Below are positions 34,026 to 43,646 of a DNA stretch of 64,000 nucleotides, in pieces. A program made the translations under genes and the position numbers. The notes beneath the pieces were generated by a model. That model did not search any database. It saw only the letters and a list, made by a program, of their open reading frames with translations, and was not told where the DNA came from. Source of the stretch: Desulfatibacillum alkenivorans DSM 16219 (lineage in GTDB: Bacteria > Desulfobacterota > Desulfobacteria > Desulfobacterales > Desulfatibacillaceae); the NCBI RefSeq assembly GCF_900142135.1, contig NZ_FQZU01000009.1:1-64000 (forward strand), read 5' to 3'. Position 1 is the stretch's first letter, and every line of letters begins with the position of its first letter.

Positions 34026-34460
34026 AATGCCTGGCCTGCCCGGCTTTTGTTTTGTAAGCGCGCGCAGCGCAGTTTGGATAAGACGCTTCAATATTACACG
34101 AACTCCTCGGAAAAGTACATATAGGCCGGCATTGTCTGATTCGATTAACGAACGTCAGCAACGTTGCGAGGCTTGCTTGGCGTTCAGAAAAGAGCTACGT
34201 GCGACCTTGGCGCAGTGTTTTGTGATTGGCCTGGTTATATTGCTTTTCAGTTCTCTGGCCTTGGATGGGGGCTTTTTTTCAGCCTTATTTTGATATTGAC
34301 GCCGATACACTGGTCAATAATTTTTGTTTTTCGCCGAAGATTCTTTGTGTTTCCCTTTAAGGCCTCAACCCGCGCTGCCTTGCTTTGGCTGTTTTCCTGG
34401 CCTGTTGCGGCGTTGCTCCTTACGGCTATTACGGGAGTCGCCATCTTTTTGCATGGGTAA
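34026..34460 (+). pseudogene. Possible frameshifted small membrane protein gene
   Basis: Two overlapping plus-strand frames seem to make one membrane protein only if joined. The first frame (to 34293) ends in a hydrophobic stretch (CFVIGLVILLFSSLALDGG). The second continues it with two more (FFSLILILTPIHWSIIF and WPVAALLLTAITGVAIF) and ends at 34460. The shift point would be at or near a run of seven T at 34273-34279. No ribosome site is good and no family is recognised, so this may be a decayed gene, slippage at the T-run, or chance. Confidence 0.25.
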
Positions 34461-34593
34461 AGCGGCGACGGCGGAATATAAGAGTATGTCAATGCCTGAA
34501 AAGCAAATCCGGAAGTCTCCCGAACCCCCGGATGAAATCATTTCCTTCATTAAAAAGCAGGACCAAGCCTCCGGCGTGCGGGGGCTGCAATGA
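34453..34593 (+). CDS. Possible 46-aa hydrophilic protein
   Basis: A short frame whose ATG overlaps the end of the preceding hydrophobic frame. It codes for a Lys/Pro-rich peptide (SMPEKQIRKSPEPPDEI, then IISFIKKQDQAS). There is no strong ribosome site and no recognised family. Included because its composition is protein-like and the stretch 33928-34617 otherwise holds nothing firm. Confidence 0.2.
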   Translation: MGKAATAEYKSMSMPEKQIRKSPEPPDEIISFIKKQDQASGVRGLQ

Positions 34594-34617
34594 ATCCCGT
34601 TCTGAAGATGGTTGATT

Positions 34618-35049
34618 TTAAGCGTCCGTATCGTCTTTGGGGGCGGCGGGCATGGGGAACTTGACGAAGTTCACCCCTTCTTTTGCCAGGAGTTCCTCCT
34701 GGGCCTTGGTGCTGGTGCCTCGGATGTTGCGGGGTTCGGAGGCGCCGTAGTGGATTTTCAGGGCCTCATCCGTAAACTTGCTTCCTACATTATCAAAATT
34801 CTTATCTACATATTCAGCTAATTGTTTGATGATTTGCTCTTCGTTCAACTGCGGCGGCGGAGCCTCTTCCCGGTACTGGCTGGAGGAGGTCTTGATTCCA
34901 AAGGTCGAAGGCACGCGCACGGCTTCCGTGGAATCGCAAACCGGACAGCTCACGAGTTTCCTGGACAACTGGTCTTCCAGGGATTCCAGGTCGTCGAACC
35001 ATCCCTCGAAAACGTGCCCGTTAATGCATTGCAGGTCAAAAATAATCAT
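34618..35049 (-). CDS. DUF1178-family protein
   Basis: A 143-aa protein of the DUF1178 family. The N-terminus is characteristic (MIIFDLQCINGHVFEGWF), with a zinc-ribbon-like pair of cysteines (C8 and, later, CPVCDS) and the conserved central region VGSKFTDEALKIHYGASEPRNI. The function is unknown. The start is set at this Met because family members begin here. The frame stays open for 46 codons upstream, but that part has no family resemblance. Confidence 0.88.
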   Translation of the reverse strand: MIIFDLQCINGHVFEGWFDDLESLEDQLSRKLVSCPVCDSTEAVRVPSTFGIKTSSSQYREEAPPPQLNEEQIIKQLAEYVDKNFDNVGSKFTDEALKIHYGASEPRNIRGTSTKAQEELLAKEGVNFVKFPMPAAPKDDTDA

Positions 35050-35272
35050 AGCTGGCAAATTGCTTTGCAAAGGTTGTTCTAAAAAACCATCCATGTTCCC
35101 ATGGCGGCCCTGTTTTAATAATATAACACAGCCCGGCGGGATTTCAACGTTTATATTGACAGATTCGCTAGTTACCCATATCCTCATTGACTTATAAGGC
35201 GGAAAATCCCCGTTGCAGGCCAGCCGAGCCTGATCGGTATCTTTTAATCGCCAATGCTTTGGAGTGAATTTG

Positions 35273-35926
35273 ATGAGACGTTATATTTTGGCTGCCATCC
35301 TGTTAATCTTGTCCGGAACCTCTCTGTCCTTTGCGGACACAATATACATAGGTGATATTACAAAAATAAACATGCGCAGCGGAAAGGGAGTGGACTACCG
35401 GATCATCGCCATGCTGGACACGGGCCAGACCGTGGAGCTTCTGGAGCAATCCGACGGCTGGGCCAAGATTCGGCTTGGCGACGGCAAGGAAGGCTGGGTG
35501 CTGTCCCGGATGCTCACCGACCAGGAGCCTTGCGGCCTCACTCTGGAAAGGACGCAAAAGGAGCTGGCCAATCTTCGGGAGGCCATGGCGGAACTCACCA
35601 CGGAAAACAGCCGGCTGTCCGAGGAAAACGCCCTCCTGGGCCAGGAAAATACCCAAAACAGCCGGACCGCGTCGAATCTTCAAAAGGAATACAACTCTCT
35701 CAAGGCGGAATCCGCAGACTTTTTCACGGTTAAACAGCAGTTGGAAGCTGCACGCCGCGAAACCGAGCGGCAAAAGAATATTGCGGAAAGCGCCGAAGCG
35801 GAGTTAAAGGAACTCAGAAGGGATACCCGCTGGAGATGGTTTCTCTCCGGCGCCGCCGTCCTTTTGACGGGAATCATCCTGGGCGGCGTAAACAGAAAGC
35901 GCAAGTCCGGTTCCCTTTTGCGTTAA
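35273..35926 (+). CDS. SH3-domain, coiled-coil, membrane-anchored protein (YgiM-like)
   Basis: A 217-aa protein with a signal peptide (ILAAILLILSGTSLSFA), then a bacterial SH3 domain (about residues 22-85; KINMRSGKGVDYRIIAMLDTG). A coiled coil follows (about 90-185, rich in Glu, Lys and Ala), then a C-terminal TM helix (WFLSGAAVLLTGIILGG) and a basic tail. This is the architecture of the TIGR04211/YgiM family, whose role is tied to the cell envelope. I chose the ATG at 35273, 8 nt after TTTGGAG, over the GTG at 35264. Confidence 0.85.
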   Translation: MRRYILAAILLILSGTSLSFADTIYIGDITKINMRSGKGVDYRIIAMLDTGQTVELLEQSDGWAKIRLGDGKEGWVLSRMLTDQEPCGLTLERTQKELANLREAMAELTTENSRLSEENALLGQENTQNSRTASNLQKEYNSLKAESADFFTVKQQLEAARRETERQKNIAESAEAELKELRRDTRWRWFLSGAAVLLTGIILGGVNRKRKSGSLLR

Positions 35927-35967
35927 GCCCTAAGAAAGGGCGTTTTTAAATTCAAGGAGCCTAGTGC

Positions 35968-37605
35968 ATGGAATACAATTTTGATTTTCTGGTCATCGGC
36001 AGCGGGGTGGGAGGCTTGACCTTCGCCCTCAAAGCCGCCCAACACGGGAGCGTGGCCGTCATCACAAAAAAGGGCATCACGGACACAAGCACCGAAGCGG
36101 CCCAGGGAGGCGTGGCCTCCGTTTTCAGCAAGTTGGACAGTTTCGACCTCCATATCCAGGACACCCACGCCGCCGGCGACGGCCTGTGCGACGAGGAAGT
36201 GGTGGAAATGGTGGTCAAGGGCGGGCCCGACCGTATTCGCGAATTGATCGACATGGGAGTTCAGTTCAACCTCAAGCAGGAAAAGGAAGGCGAAGGAGAG
36301 CCCGAGCTGAGCCTGGGCCGCGAGGGCGGCCATTCCCGTCAGCGCATCGTCCACGCCCAGGACATGACCGGCCGTGAAATTGAGCGGGTCCTTGTGGAAA
36401 CCGTTCGCGAGAATGACCGCATCACGGTTTTTGAAGACCACATCGCCATCGATCTGGTCACTTATTCCATGCGTATGAAGCGCGGCATTGTAGTTACCTC
36501 CCACGAAGAAGCCTGCTGCGGCGCCTACGTCCTGGACGCCAATACCAACGAGGTTCACACATTCTCCGGCAAGATCACCTTGCTGGCCACCGGCGGCGCG
36601 GGCAAGGTGTATTTGTACACCTCCAACCCGGACATCGCCACCGGCGACGGCATCGCCATGGCTTACCGGGCCGGAGCAAGGGTGGCCAACCTGGAATTCG
36701 TCCAGTTCCATCCCACGTGCATGTATCACCCGGACGCCAAGAACTTCCTCATTTCCGAGGCGGTGCGCGGCGAGGGCGCGGTCCTTTTGGATTCCAAGGG
36801 CAATGCCTTTATGGAGAAATACGACCCTCAAAAAGACCTGGCCTGCCGCGACGTGGTGGCCCGCGCCATTGACACGGAGCTGAAGAAAAGCGGCGATGAC
36901 TCGGTCTATCTGGACATCTCCCACAAGGACGCGGCCTTTGTAAAAGAGCGTTTTCCCAATATTTATGAAAAATGCTATTCCTTTGGGGTGGACATGACCA
37001 AAGAGCCCATCCCGGTCGTGCCTGCAGCCCATTACATGTGCGGCGGCGTGGCCACCGACCTGGACGGCAGAACCGACATCGCCCGCCTTTACGTGGTGGG
37101 GGAAACCGCCTGCACGGGCCTCCACGGCGCCAATCGGCTCGCCAGCAACTCTTTATTGGAGGCTCTGGTTTATGCGGATCGGGCTTCCAAAAGGGCCATA
37201 GCGGAACTGGAATCCGGCGCCCTGGCGCCTTATCCCGAACTTCTCCCCTGGGACGAAGTGGGGACCACGGACAGCGACGAGGCCATTATGGTCACGGCCA
37301 ACTGGGACGAAATCCGCCGTTTCATGTGGAATTACGTGGGCATTGTGCGCTCCAACAAACGCCTGCAGCGCGCCCAGAACCGGGCCGAGAACATCGCCCA
37401 GGAAATCAACGAATATTATTGGGATTTTAAGATCACCTCGGATCTGGTGGAACTGAGGAATCTGGCCCTGGTGGCCAAGCTCGTCATCCGGTGCGCCATG
37501 CGCCGGCAGGAGAGCCGCGGCCTCCATTATAACATCGAGTACCCTGAAAAGAACGACGAACGCTGGAAGAAAAACACGGTTTTGAGACGACCCTTTGTTA
37601 ACTGA
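35968..37605 (+). CDS. nadB: L-aspartate oxidase
   Basis: A 545-aa flavoenzyme that oxidises aspartate to iminoaspartate, the first step of NAD synthesis. In anaerobes fumarate serves as the electron acceptor. The FAD-binding N-terminus (FLVIGSGVGGLTFALKAA) and the family motifs TEAAQGGVA, HDTHAAGDG-like IQDTHAAGDG, EGGHSRQRIVHAQD, FVQFHPTCMY, RGEGAVLLD and ETACTGLHGANRLASNS are all present. AAGGAG is 9 nt before the ATG. nadA and nadC are not in the window. The next gene starts 20 bp after its stop. Confidence 0.95.
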   Translation: MEYNFDFLVIGSGVGGLTFALKAAQHGSVAVITKKGITDTSTEAAQGGVASVFSKLDSFDLHIQDTHAAGDGLCDEEVVEMVVKGGPDRIRELIDMGVQFNLKQEKEGEGEPELSLGREGGHSRQRIVHAQDMTGREIERVLVETVRENDRITVFEDHIAIDLVTYSMRMKRGIVVTSHEEACCGAYVLDANTNEVHTFSGKITLLATGGAGKVYLYTSNPDIATGDGIAMAYRAGARVANLEFVQFHPTCMYHPDAKNFLISEAVRGEGAVLLDSKGNAFMEKYDPQKDLACRDVVARAIDTELKKSGDDSVYLDISHKDAAFVKERFPNIYEKCYSFGVDMTKEPIPVVPAAHYMCGGVATDLDGRTDIARLYVVGETACTGLHGANRLASNSLLEALVYADRASKRAIAELESGALAPYPELLPWDEVGTTDSDEAIMVTANWDEIRRFMWNYVGIVRSNKRLQRAQNRAENIAQEINEYYWDFKITSDLVELRNLALVAKLVIRCAMRRQESRGLHYNIEYPEKNDERWKKNTVLRRPFVN

Positions 37606-37625
37606 TTCCTGAATCGGGAAACTTT

Positions 37626-40445
37626 GTGAGCTTCCGCTTTTTTTTCTTCACAATCAGCCTGTTTTGGTTGGGCGCCGGACTCATGGTGAGCGCCGGCGCC
37701 CTGACCGAGGCCTTGAGGCAGGCTTTCGACCCTTATTCTCCACAATGGTTATGGATTCAGGCGGCATGCCTGTTTTTCCTGATTCCGGGGGCGTTCCTGC
37801 ACGACGCCGTGGTGCGTCCAAGCCTCAGGACCGACGGAAGAGGCCTGGCTGCAGTCTTTTTGGGCGCCGCTCTGGCCGCCTGGGTGCTTCCTTTTCTGCT
37901 CTATTCCCTGGCCGGCGTAAAAGCCTCCTTGATGGCCGGATGCACCGTGTCTGCGGCTTCCGCCGCCGGGCTGTTTATCTTCCGGCCCCCCATTGAAGCA
38001 AAGGCCGCTGCCACTAATGCGGACGTGCCATATTTTGGTATATCATTAAAAACATGGCTTTTTCTGTATGGTTGGATTCTCGCGATTTTCTTTCTTTGCT
38101 CCCTGCGATACTTAAGCCCGCTGTTTGGCGGATATCTTCCGGCCTTGTATATGGCGGTCTCCATGGCATGTCTGGGGCTGGCTCTGGGCGCGATCTTTTT
38201 CGCCTGGAAAGCAACAGAGCGGGGCGCCTCCCCCATCGGCCCCGGGTGGGCCATGCTGCTTTTCGCCCTTTGCGTGGGAGGGATTTTTGCGGCGGGGGAC
38301 GGCCTCGCCGTATTGGCCGCCCTGCTCAGGCCCTTGGGAAGACTGGGGCCGCCGGGAAACGCGGTCGCCTGGACCGCGATCTCCCTGATCATCGTTTTTC
38401 CCCCCTCCGTGACCTTGGGATACAGCCTTTCTGCACTGCCTGCCCTAAGCCCGAAACCTAAACCAAAACTCACGCCTTGGATCGCGGGCGGCCTGTTAGG
38501 CGGCTATCTCTCCTTTTATGTGATTTTCCTTCCCTATTTGGGGACCGTGCACAGCCTGCGAGCCGCGGCTGCTTTAGCCTCAGCCGTGTTTGTCATTTTG
38601 ATTTGGCGCAAGTACAGGACGCCCGGCCGGATTTTCGCCCTTGTCGCCGCCGGCTTGGCCGCCGCGGCTTTGTTTTTCCCTGGCCCCGGCGCTCTCTGGA
38701 AGCACGGCGCCCCAGGCCTGGGCGGCATGGATTTCGAGGGACTATCCAAAAACGAAGCCGTGGACCTGACCAACGGCCTGCGGCGGGGCCTGATTTGGGA
38801 GATGGAGTCTCCCCAGGGCTTTGTGGGCCTGGATATCCGCAGCGGCCAAAGCATTATGCTAAACGGCGCTCCTCGTACTTTTGCGCGGCAGGAGGAATTC
38901 TCCCAGGGCATGCTGGGCTTTTTAGGGCCGATTCTGCACCCGCAAGCTGAGCGCCTGTTGATCGCGGGTTTTTCCAACGGGGCGGCGCCTGCCTGGGCGT
39001 CCCTGCCTTCGTCCGTCAAGGCCATTGACCTGGCTTGCGACGAAGGCAAGATACGCGCTATGGCAAGGCATGTAGGCGGCCTTCCCGAGCAAATCCTGAA
39101 AAATTCTAAAATCAAGATTCTCAACCAGGGGCCTTTGGCGGCGGTGCGCAAGGGATCACAAAAATACGACCTTATCCTATGCGATCCTGCCCAAAATGCG
39201 GTCTCCGGCATGTCCAGGCTGTACACCCCGTCCTATTATCAGGCGGCCGCCCAAAGGATGAACCCGAACGCCCTGTTCATCCAGCATATCCGCCTGAACT
39301 CCTGGGACGCCCGGTCCTTGAGCATTCTTTACGGATCGTTGTCTTCCGCTTTTAACGAAGTCCAAACCTGGATGATCGATCCGCATAATCTTGCCTTGGT
39401 CTGCTCTCAGCAGTCGATCGTCCTGGATGCGGACAACCTGAACCGCCTGATCGCGTTAGAACCCTATAGATCCCGGCTCGCCAAGGCATGGAGCGTCACG
39501 GACGTTGAAGGCCTGCTGGCCCGCTTCATCGCCTCGGACAAACTCGCCGTCTCTGCGGGAGATAAAGCCCTCTCCCGCAACTGGATTTCAACCCGCGATT
39601 TGCCGGCGCTGGAAGCTGCATTTTCCCAAGCCTGGGGCAGACCGTCGGGCCTGGAGATCAACGATCTGTTTGAGGCCGCAGCGTCAATTGCGGCGGACCA
39701 ACCGCTCGTCAGCGGGGCCTCCCTGGATTGGGAAAAGGTCCATCACAACCGGCTGTTGGCCTTCTTTCTTTGCCGTGAGAAAGCGCCCGAATTGCCCGGC
39801 CTTTCCTCCTTAAACGAACGAAAGAGGGAGTCTTATGACGCCCTGTTGGACGGCGATGTTTTTTTATACTACTCCCAACAGGAGAGGCTTTTTAGAGACT
39901 CCCCTTATCCAACGGACATTTTTTCCTCGGGCATGGCCCTGGCCGAATACGGCTCTCCCCTGGCCCAGAAACAGGCGAATCGCCTGAACGGCTTGTGGCC
40001 TGTGGGCGCCCAAATAATCAGGGCGCGTTATCATTGGAAAACCGGCGAGCTGCATAAGCCGGAAAGGGATTTGCTCGACATCCTGGCTGCGCTGCAAACG
40101 GATCGGACCGCCCATCCTTTGGAGCTGTTCTCCGCCCTGGAGCACGCGGCCCAGCTCTCCAAGGAAGGAAAAACTTACGCCAAGCAGATTTTAGATGGTT
40201 TGGAAACGCCTTTCGCCGGCATGGCCTCGGACGAATCCCGCAGGAAGACCATGCTGTACGCCGCGCTGGCCATTGATCAGAACAAAGCCGTTCCTGTGCT
40301 GAAATCCTTTGAGCCATACGTTACCTGGGAGTTGGATTTTCTGGACAATCGCCTGGCCTGCTACGGGTTTGTGGAAGATCCGCTGCAGGATAAAGCCGCC
40401 GCCGACCTGCAAAAATTTAAACATTGGAGCCCCAAAAAACCATGA
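37626..40445 (+). CDS. Membrane spermidine-synthase-like protein, degenerate catalytic site
   Basis: A 939-aa protein. Residues 1-360 form about ten membrane helices. The middle (about 385-640) has the fold order of spermidine synthase: a short SQGMLGFLGPILHP segment, then a SAM-type Rossmann strand LLIAGFSNGAAPAW and KYDLILCDPAQN. The C-terminal ~270 residues look like helical repeats. The usual glycine-rich GGGDG loop reads GFSNGA and the acidic residue after the next strand is not obvious, so catalysis is doubtful. Start codon GTG. The gene's stop overlaps the ATG of a second, similar gene. Confidence 0.75.
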   Translation: MSFRFFFFTISLFWLGAGLMVSAGALTEALRQAFDPYSPQWLWIQAACLFFLIPGAFLHDAVVRPSLRTDGRGLAAVFLGAALAAWVLPFLLYSLAGVKASLMAGCTVSAASAAGLFIFRPPIEAKAAATNADVPYFGISLKTWLFLYGWILAIFFLCSLRYLSPLFGGYLPALYMAVSMACLGLALGAIFFAWKATERGASPIGPGWAMLLFALCVGGIFAAGDGLAVLAALLRPLGRLGPPGNAVAWTAISLIIVFPPSVTLGYSLSALPALSPKPKPKLTPWIAGGLLGGYLSFYVIFLPYLGTVHSLRAAAALASAVFVILIWRKYRTPGRIFALVAAGLAAAALFFPGPGALWKHGAPGLGGMDFEGLSKNEAVDLTNGLRRGLIWEMESPQGFVGLDIRSGQSIMLNGAPRTFARQEEFSQGMLGFLGPILHPQAERLLIAGFSNGAAPAWASLPSSVKAIDLACDEGKIRAMARHVGGLPEQILKNSKIKILNQGPLAAVRKGSQKYDLILCDPAQNAVSGMSRLYTPSYYQAAAQRMNPNALFIQHIRLNSWDARSLSILYGSLSSAFNEVQTWMIDPHNLALVCSQQSIVLDADNLNRLIALEPYRSRLAKAWSVTDVEGLLARFIASDKLAVSAGDKALSRNWISTRDLPALEAAFSQAWGRPSGLEINDLFEAAASIAADQPLVSGASLDWEKVHHNRLLAFFLCREKAPELPGLSSLNERKRESYDALLDGDVFLYYSQQERLFRDSPYPTDIFSSGMALAEYGSPLAQKQANRLNGLWPVGAQIIRARYHWKTGELHKPERDLLDILAALQTDRTAHPLELFSALEHAAQLSKEGKTYAKQILDGLETPFAGMASDESRRKTMLYAALAIDQNKAVPVLKSFEPYVTWELDFLDNRLACYGFVEDPLQDKAAADLQKFKHWSPKKP

Positions 40446-43400
40446 CCATCGACCTGCACAAAACAGCCGGAGCTTCGCCTGATTCCGGCGTGCAAACCGC
40501 CTCTTGGTGGCGGCTGCCCGCAGCTTGCGTCATGTCCGGCCTTATGACGGCCTGCGGCGCCTTTGTGTGCATGGTCCTGTATTTTCAATTTTCCGTCTAC
40601 ATATCCGGCTTTACGGCGTCCGCGATTTTAGCGCCTCCCATGCTGCTGTTTTTTTTAGGCTGGGGCGCCTGGCTGGGCGGACGCCTTGTGCAAAAAAGCT
40701 CCACGCCCATGCTGTTTATGGCCAGGCTTGCCTTGGCGCAATGCGCCTTTGCAGCCCTGGCTTTTTTATGGACCATGCCCATTAAGGCCCTGTATCCCGT
40801 AATCGGAAAAGCCGGGTGGGCCTTTCCCGGCGGCGCAGCCCTGGCCGGCGCTGTGACCGTTGCCCTGGCCGCCGCCCCCTCCGCCATGATGACCGGCGCC
40901 GTGCTTCCCGCTTCCGCGGCCCTGCTGGAGAGAGGCAAACCGCAAAGCAGCCTGCTTTCAGGTATTTGGCTGGCCGGCGCAGCCGTGGGATTGGCTTTGG
41001 GTTTTGGGTTGAATCTCGCCCTCACAGGGCCGGGCTTGTGGATACCGGCCGTCTTTCTTGTCATGACCGCCATTGGCGTCAATAATCTGGCCAGAATGTC
41101 CCCTTTGTCCGAACCCGCACCCCAGGAAGTCCGGCTGCTGGACAGGCGGGGGCTTTTATTGCTGGCGGCGGGGTTGGGCGTTGCACTCATGGGGTGGACC
41201 CTGATTCGGATGATGCAGCCTTTGTCTGCGCTGCCCTTTCCCGCAGGACTGACCGCGCTTTGCTGCCTCCTGCTGGGCGCGGCAGGCGGATGTATTCTGT
41301 TCCGCCTGCGCAGTTCCCAAGGCGCGACCGGCGTGGCAGCGTCTTTGGGCCTCGTGGGGTTTTGGTTGGCCCTGGTTTGGGCCGCCGGGGACAAGCTGGT
41401 CATCCTCTCGGACGCCTTGGGGCTCATCAAGAGCCAGGGCATGACCAATTATTATGCTGTCCAGGCCGCTGTAACGAGCCTTGCCGCTTTTGTTCCCGGA
41501 ATCGCCGCCGGTTATTTAGCATGCGGCCTACAATCTCAAAGGAAAAGCGCGGCCTTGCCGGTTCAAGTAGGCAATGCCGCAGCTTGCCTTGCCATGGGAG
41601 CAGGCCTTGGCCTGCTGATTGCCTCCGGCCTCAGTTATTCGGGCGTATCCATGGTTTCCGTACTCCGGGGCGTCGGCCTTACGGCGATGCTGCTTGCAGC
41701 CGGTTTTTCCGTCATAATTTTTGTAAGAAATCGAGAACCCGCTTCCCCTGCTTTGATCCTTGCTCTTTGCATGGCGTCCCTGGTGATGCTCAGGCAGCCC
41801 GGTCCTTCCACGGTTTGGACCCAGCACGATCCTTTGAAGGAAATCGCCTCCCTTCAAGATCAGGATTTTAATTCCGTCCTGAACGGCATGCGCACCGTGC
41901 GAAGGCAGGTCAAATGGGAGGCGTACAGCCCCAAAGGCGCCACGGCCATCAAGGCCGGGGATGGTTCGGAGTTTGTGGAAAACGGCGCCGCCCGGCTCAA
42001 TCTTCGCTTTGATGCCGCCAGTGAGGTCATGGCCGGGCTGGTTCCGGCCTCGTTGCATCCCAACCCCAAATCCGCCCTGGTTTTGGGGTTGGGTGCAGGG
42101 GGCACGCCCGGCTGGCTGGCCAGAGAGAGCGGAATTCAGGAGATCTTCGTCGCGGAGCAAAACCCTTATAGCCTGGAAATGGCCCGGCTTTGCGCAGCCG
42201 CCAACCTTCAGGTCCTTGAAAATTCCAAGGTGCGCGTTCAAACGGCGGAGTTTGTCCCGTTATTACGTTTTGAGGAAAAACAGTACGACTTGATCGTACA
42301 AAAAGGCCAGGCCGCGCCCCTGGCTTCCAATCCCGGATTGTACACGGCGGAGTTCTTTCAACTGGCAGCCCGCAGGCTCGCCCCCGGAGGCGTCTTCAAC
42401 CTTTCCGTTTCCATCCGGGGCATGGACCCCATCGCCCTCCAATCCATCTACGGCGCTCTGGGGGACGCGTTCCCGCATGTGCACACCTTCCGCCCCCAGC
42501 CCGACGCCCTGTTTCTGGTTTGCTCCAAAGAAGCGCTCTCTTTTAACGAAGACGGACTGCGCGTCAGGTTGGCCGGCGAGCCTTACGCGCCGGCCATGAC
42601 CGCTGTGTGGGGGACGTCCGGCCTGGAAGGCCTGTTCAGCCGCTACCTGGCCGGGCCGGGGTTCAGCCGCATGCTGTCCGGCATGGCGATCTGGCATGGA
42701 ATCACCAGCCGGGACGATCAGCCCCAGGCCTACGCCATCATAGCGGGCGCCCAGGGGCGGACAAACCCCCGGTCCGTCATTGGCATGCAGGACGCGGAAG
42801 AGCGGCAGCATTACCGTAAGCCCTTTTTCGCCCAGGGAAACGTGGATTTGCTCCGGATCAAAATGCAGCAGGTGGAAATGTTCGTCCTGGAGGGTAGCCC
42901 TGACCTTTCGCCGGACCTTTTCTCCTCCAATCTTGAGCCGATTGTCCGGGCCTGCTTGTCCTTTCAACAGAAAAATTATTTAAACTTCCTCGGCCAATGG
43001 AAGGCTTTGGGCATAGAGCCTGAGTCTCCCCTGGAAATCGCCATGAACGCCTACGCCCTGGCCGCCCAAGGGCATGAAAAATCCTTGGATCTGTGTAAAG
43101 CGTTGGATGAAAAATGGCCCGATGCTTCACAGATTATCCGTGCTGAATATTTTTGGAAAACCGGCCAAAACGGACGATCTTTAGAGCATTTGGAACAGGC
43201 TTTTTCAGGCATAAAAACCCATCCCTGGACCTGGCCCGCCGCCCTGCAATGGGGGCTGGATTTGGCAATGGAAATGGCCCGGGAAGATGAAAATGCGGCG
43301 TCGGGGGTGCTGGCCATGACAGCCTCCCCGTTTTGTCTGATGCAAGGAGAGGAACTGCGCCTGCAAACCCGGCTGGCCGCAGCCCAAATGGCGGGCCTCA

Positions 43401-43585
43401 AGGAAACCCTGGCCGCTGTGGACGCATTCGGCCCGTATCATCCCTGGACCCGGGAGTTTTTAAAGCAAAGGCTCATCGCCTATCGCGCTGCCAAGGATCC
43501 GCGTACGCCTCGGGCCCTGGCGGACATGCAGGCCTATCTGTCCAACGACTTGCTTGAATTTTCCGACGCCCTGGTTTACGACTGA
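40442..43585 (+). CDS. Second membrane spermidine-synthase-like protein
   Basis: A 1047-aa paralogue of the preceding gene, with N-terminal membrane helices (about residues 20-460) and a spermidine-synthase-like domain (about 520-720). That domain has a better glycine loop (LVLGLGAGGTPGWLA), a following acidic residue (IFVAEQNPYSLEMA) and YDLIVQKGQAAPLAS, LYTAEFFQLAARRLAPGG. A C-terminal helical-repeat region is shared with its neighbour. Fused membrane/aminopropyltransferase-like proteins are known in bacteria; the product is unknown. It starts at the ATG in the ATGA overlap with the upstream gene, so the pair is likely made together. Confidence 0.75.
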   Translation: MTIDLHKTAGASPDSGVQTASWWRLPAACVMSGLMTACGAFVCMVLYFQFSVYISGFTASAILAPPMLLFFLGWGAWLGGRLVQKSSTPMLFMARLALAQCAFAALAFLWTMPIKALYPVIGKAGWAFPGGAALAGAVTVALAAAPSAMMTGAVLPASAALLERGKPQSSLLSGIWLAGAAVGLALGFGLNLALTGPGLWIPAVFLVMTAIGVNNLARMSPLSEPAPQEVRLLDRRGLLLLAAGLGVALMGWTLIRMMQPLSALPFPAGLTALCCLLLGAAGGCILFRLRSSQGATGVAASLGLVGFWLALVWAAGDKLVILSDALGLIKSQGMTNYYAVQAAVTSLAAFVPGIAAGYLACGLQSQRKSAALPVQVGNAAACLAMGAGLGLLIASGLSYSGVSMVSVLRGVGLTAMLLAAGFSVIIFVRNREPASPALILALCMASLVMLRQPGPSTVWTQHDPLKEIASLQDQDFNSVLNGMRTVRRQVKWEAYSPKGATAIKAGDGSEFVENGAARLNLRFDAASEVMAGLVPASLHPNPKSALVLGLGAGGTPGWLARESGIQEIFVAEQNPYSLEMARLCAAANLQVLENSKVRVQTAEFVPLLRFEEKQYDLIVQKGQAAPLASNPGLYTAEFFQLAARRLAPGGVFNLSVSIRGMDPIALQSIYGALGDAFPHVHTFRPQPDALFLVCSKEALSFNEDGLRVRLAGEPYAPAMTAVWGTSGLEGLFSRYLAGPGFSRMLSGMAIWHGITSRDDQPQAYAIIAGAQGRTNPRSVIGMQDAEERQHYRKPFFAQGNVDLLRIKMQQVEMFVLEGSPDLSPDLFSSNLEPIVRACLSFQQKNYLNFLGQWKALGIEPESPLEIAMNAYALAAQGHEKSLDLCKALDEKWPDASQIIRAEYFWKTGQNGRSLEHLEQAFSGIKTHPWTWPAALQWGLDLAMEMAREDENAASGVLAMTASPFCLMQGEELRLQTRLAAAQMAGLKETLAAVDAFGPYHPWTREFLKQRLIAYRAAKDPRTPRALADMQAYLSNDLLEFSDALVYD

Positions 43586-43646
43586 TCACTATTGTTTTGA
43601 AAATTTGAATCTTATCCGAATTCATTATTTAAAAGGGGGGACTATT

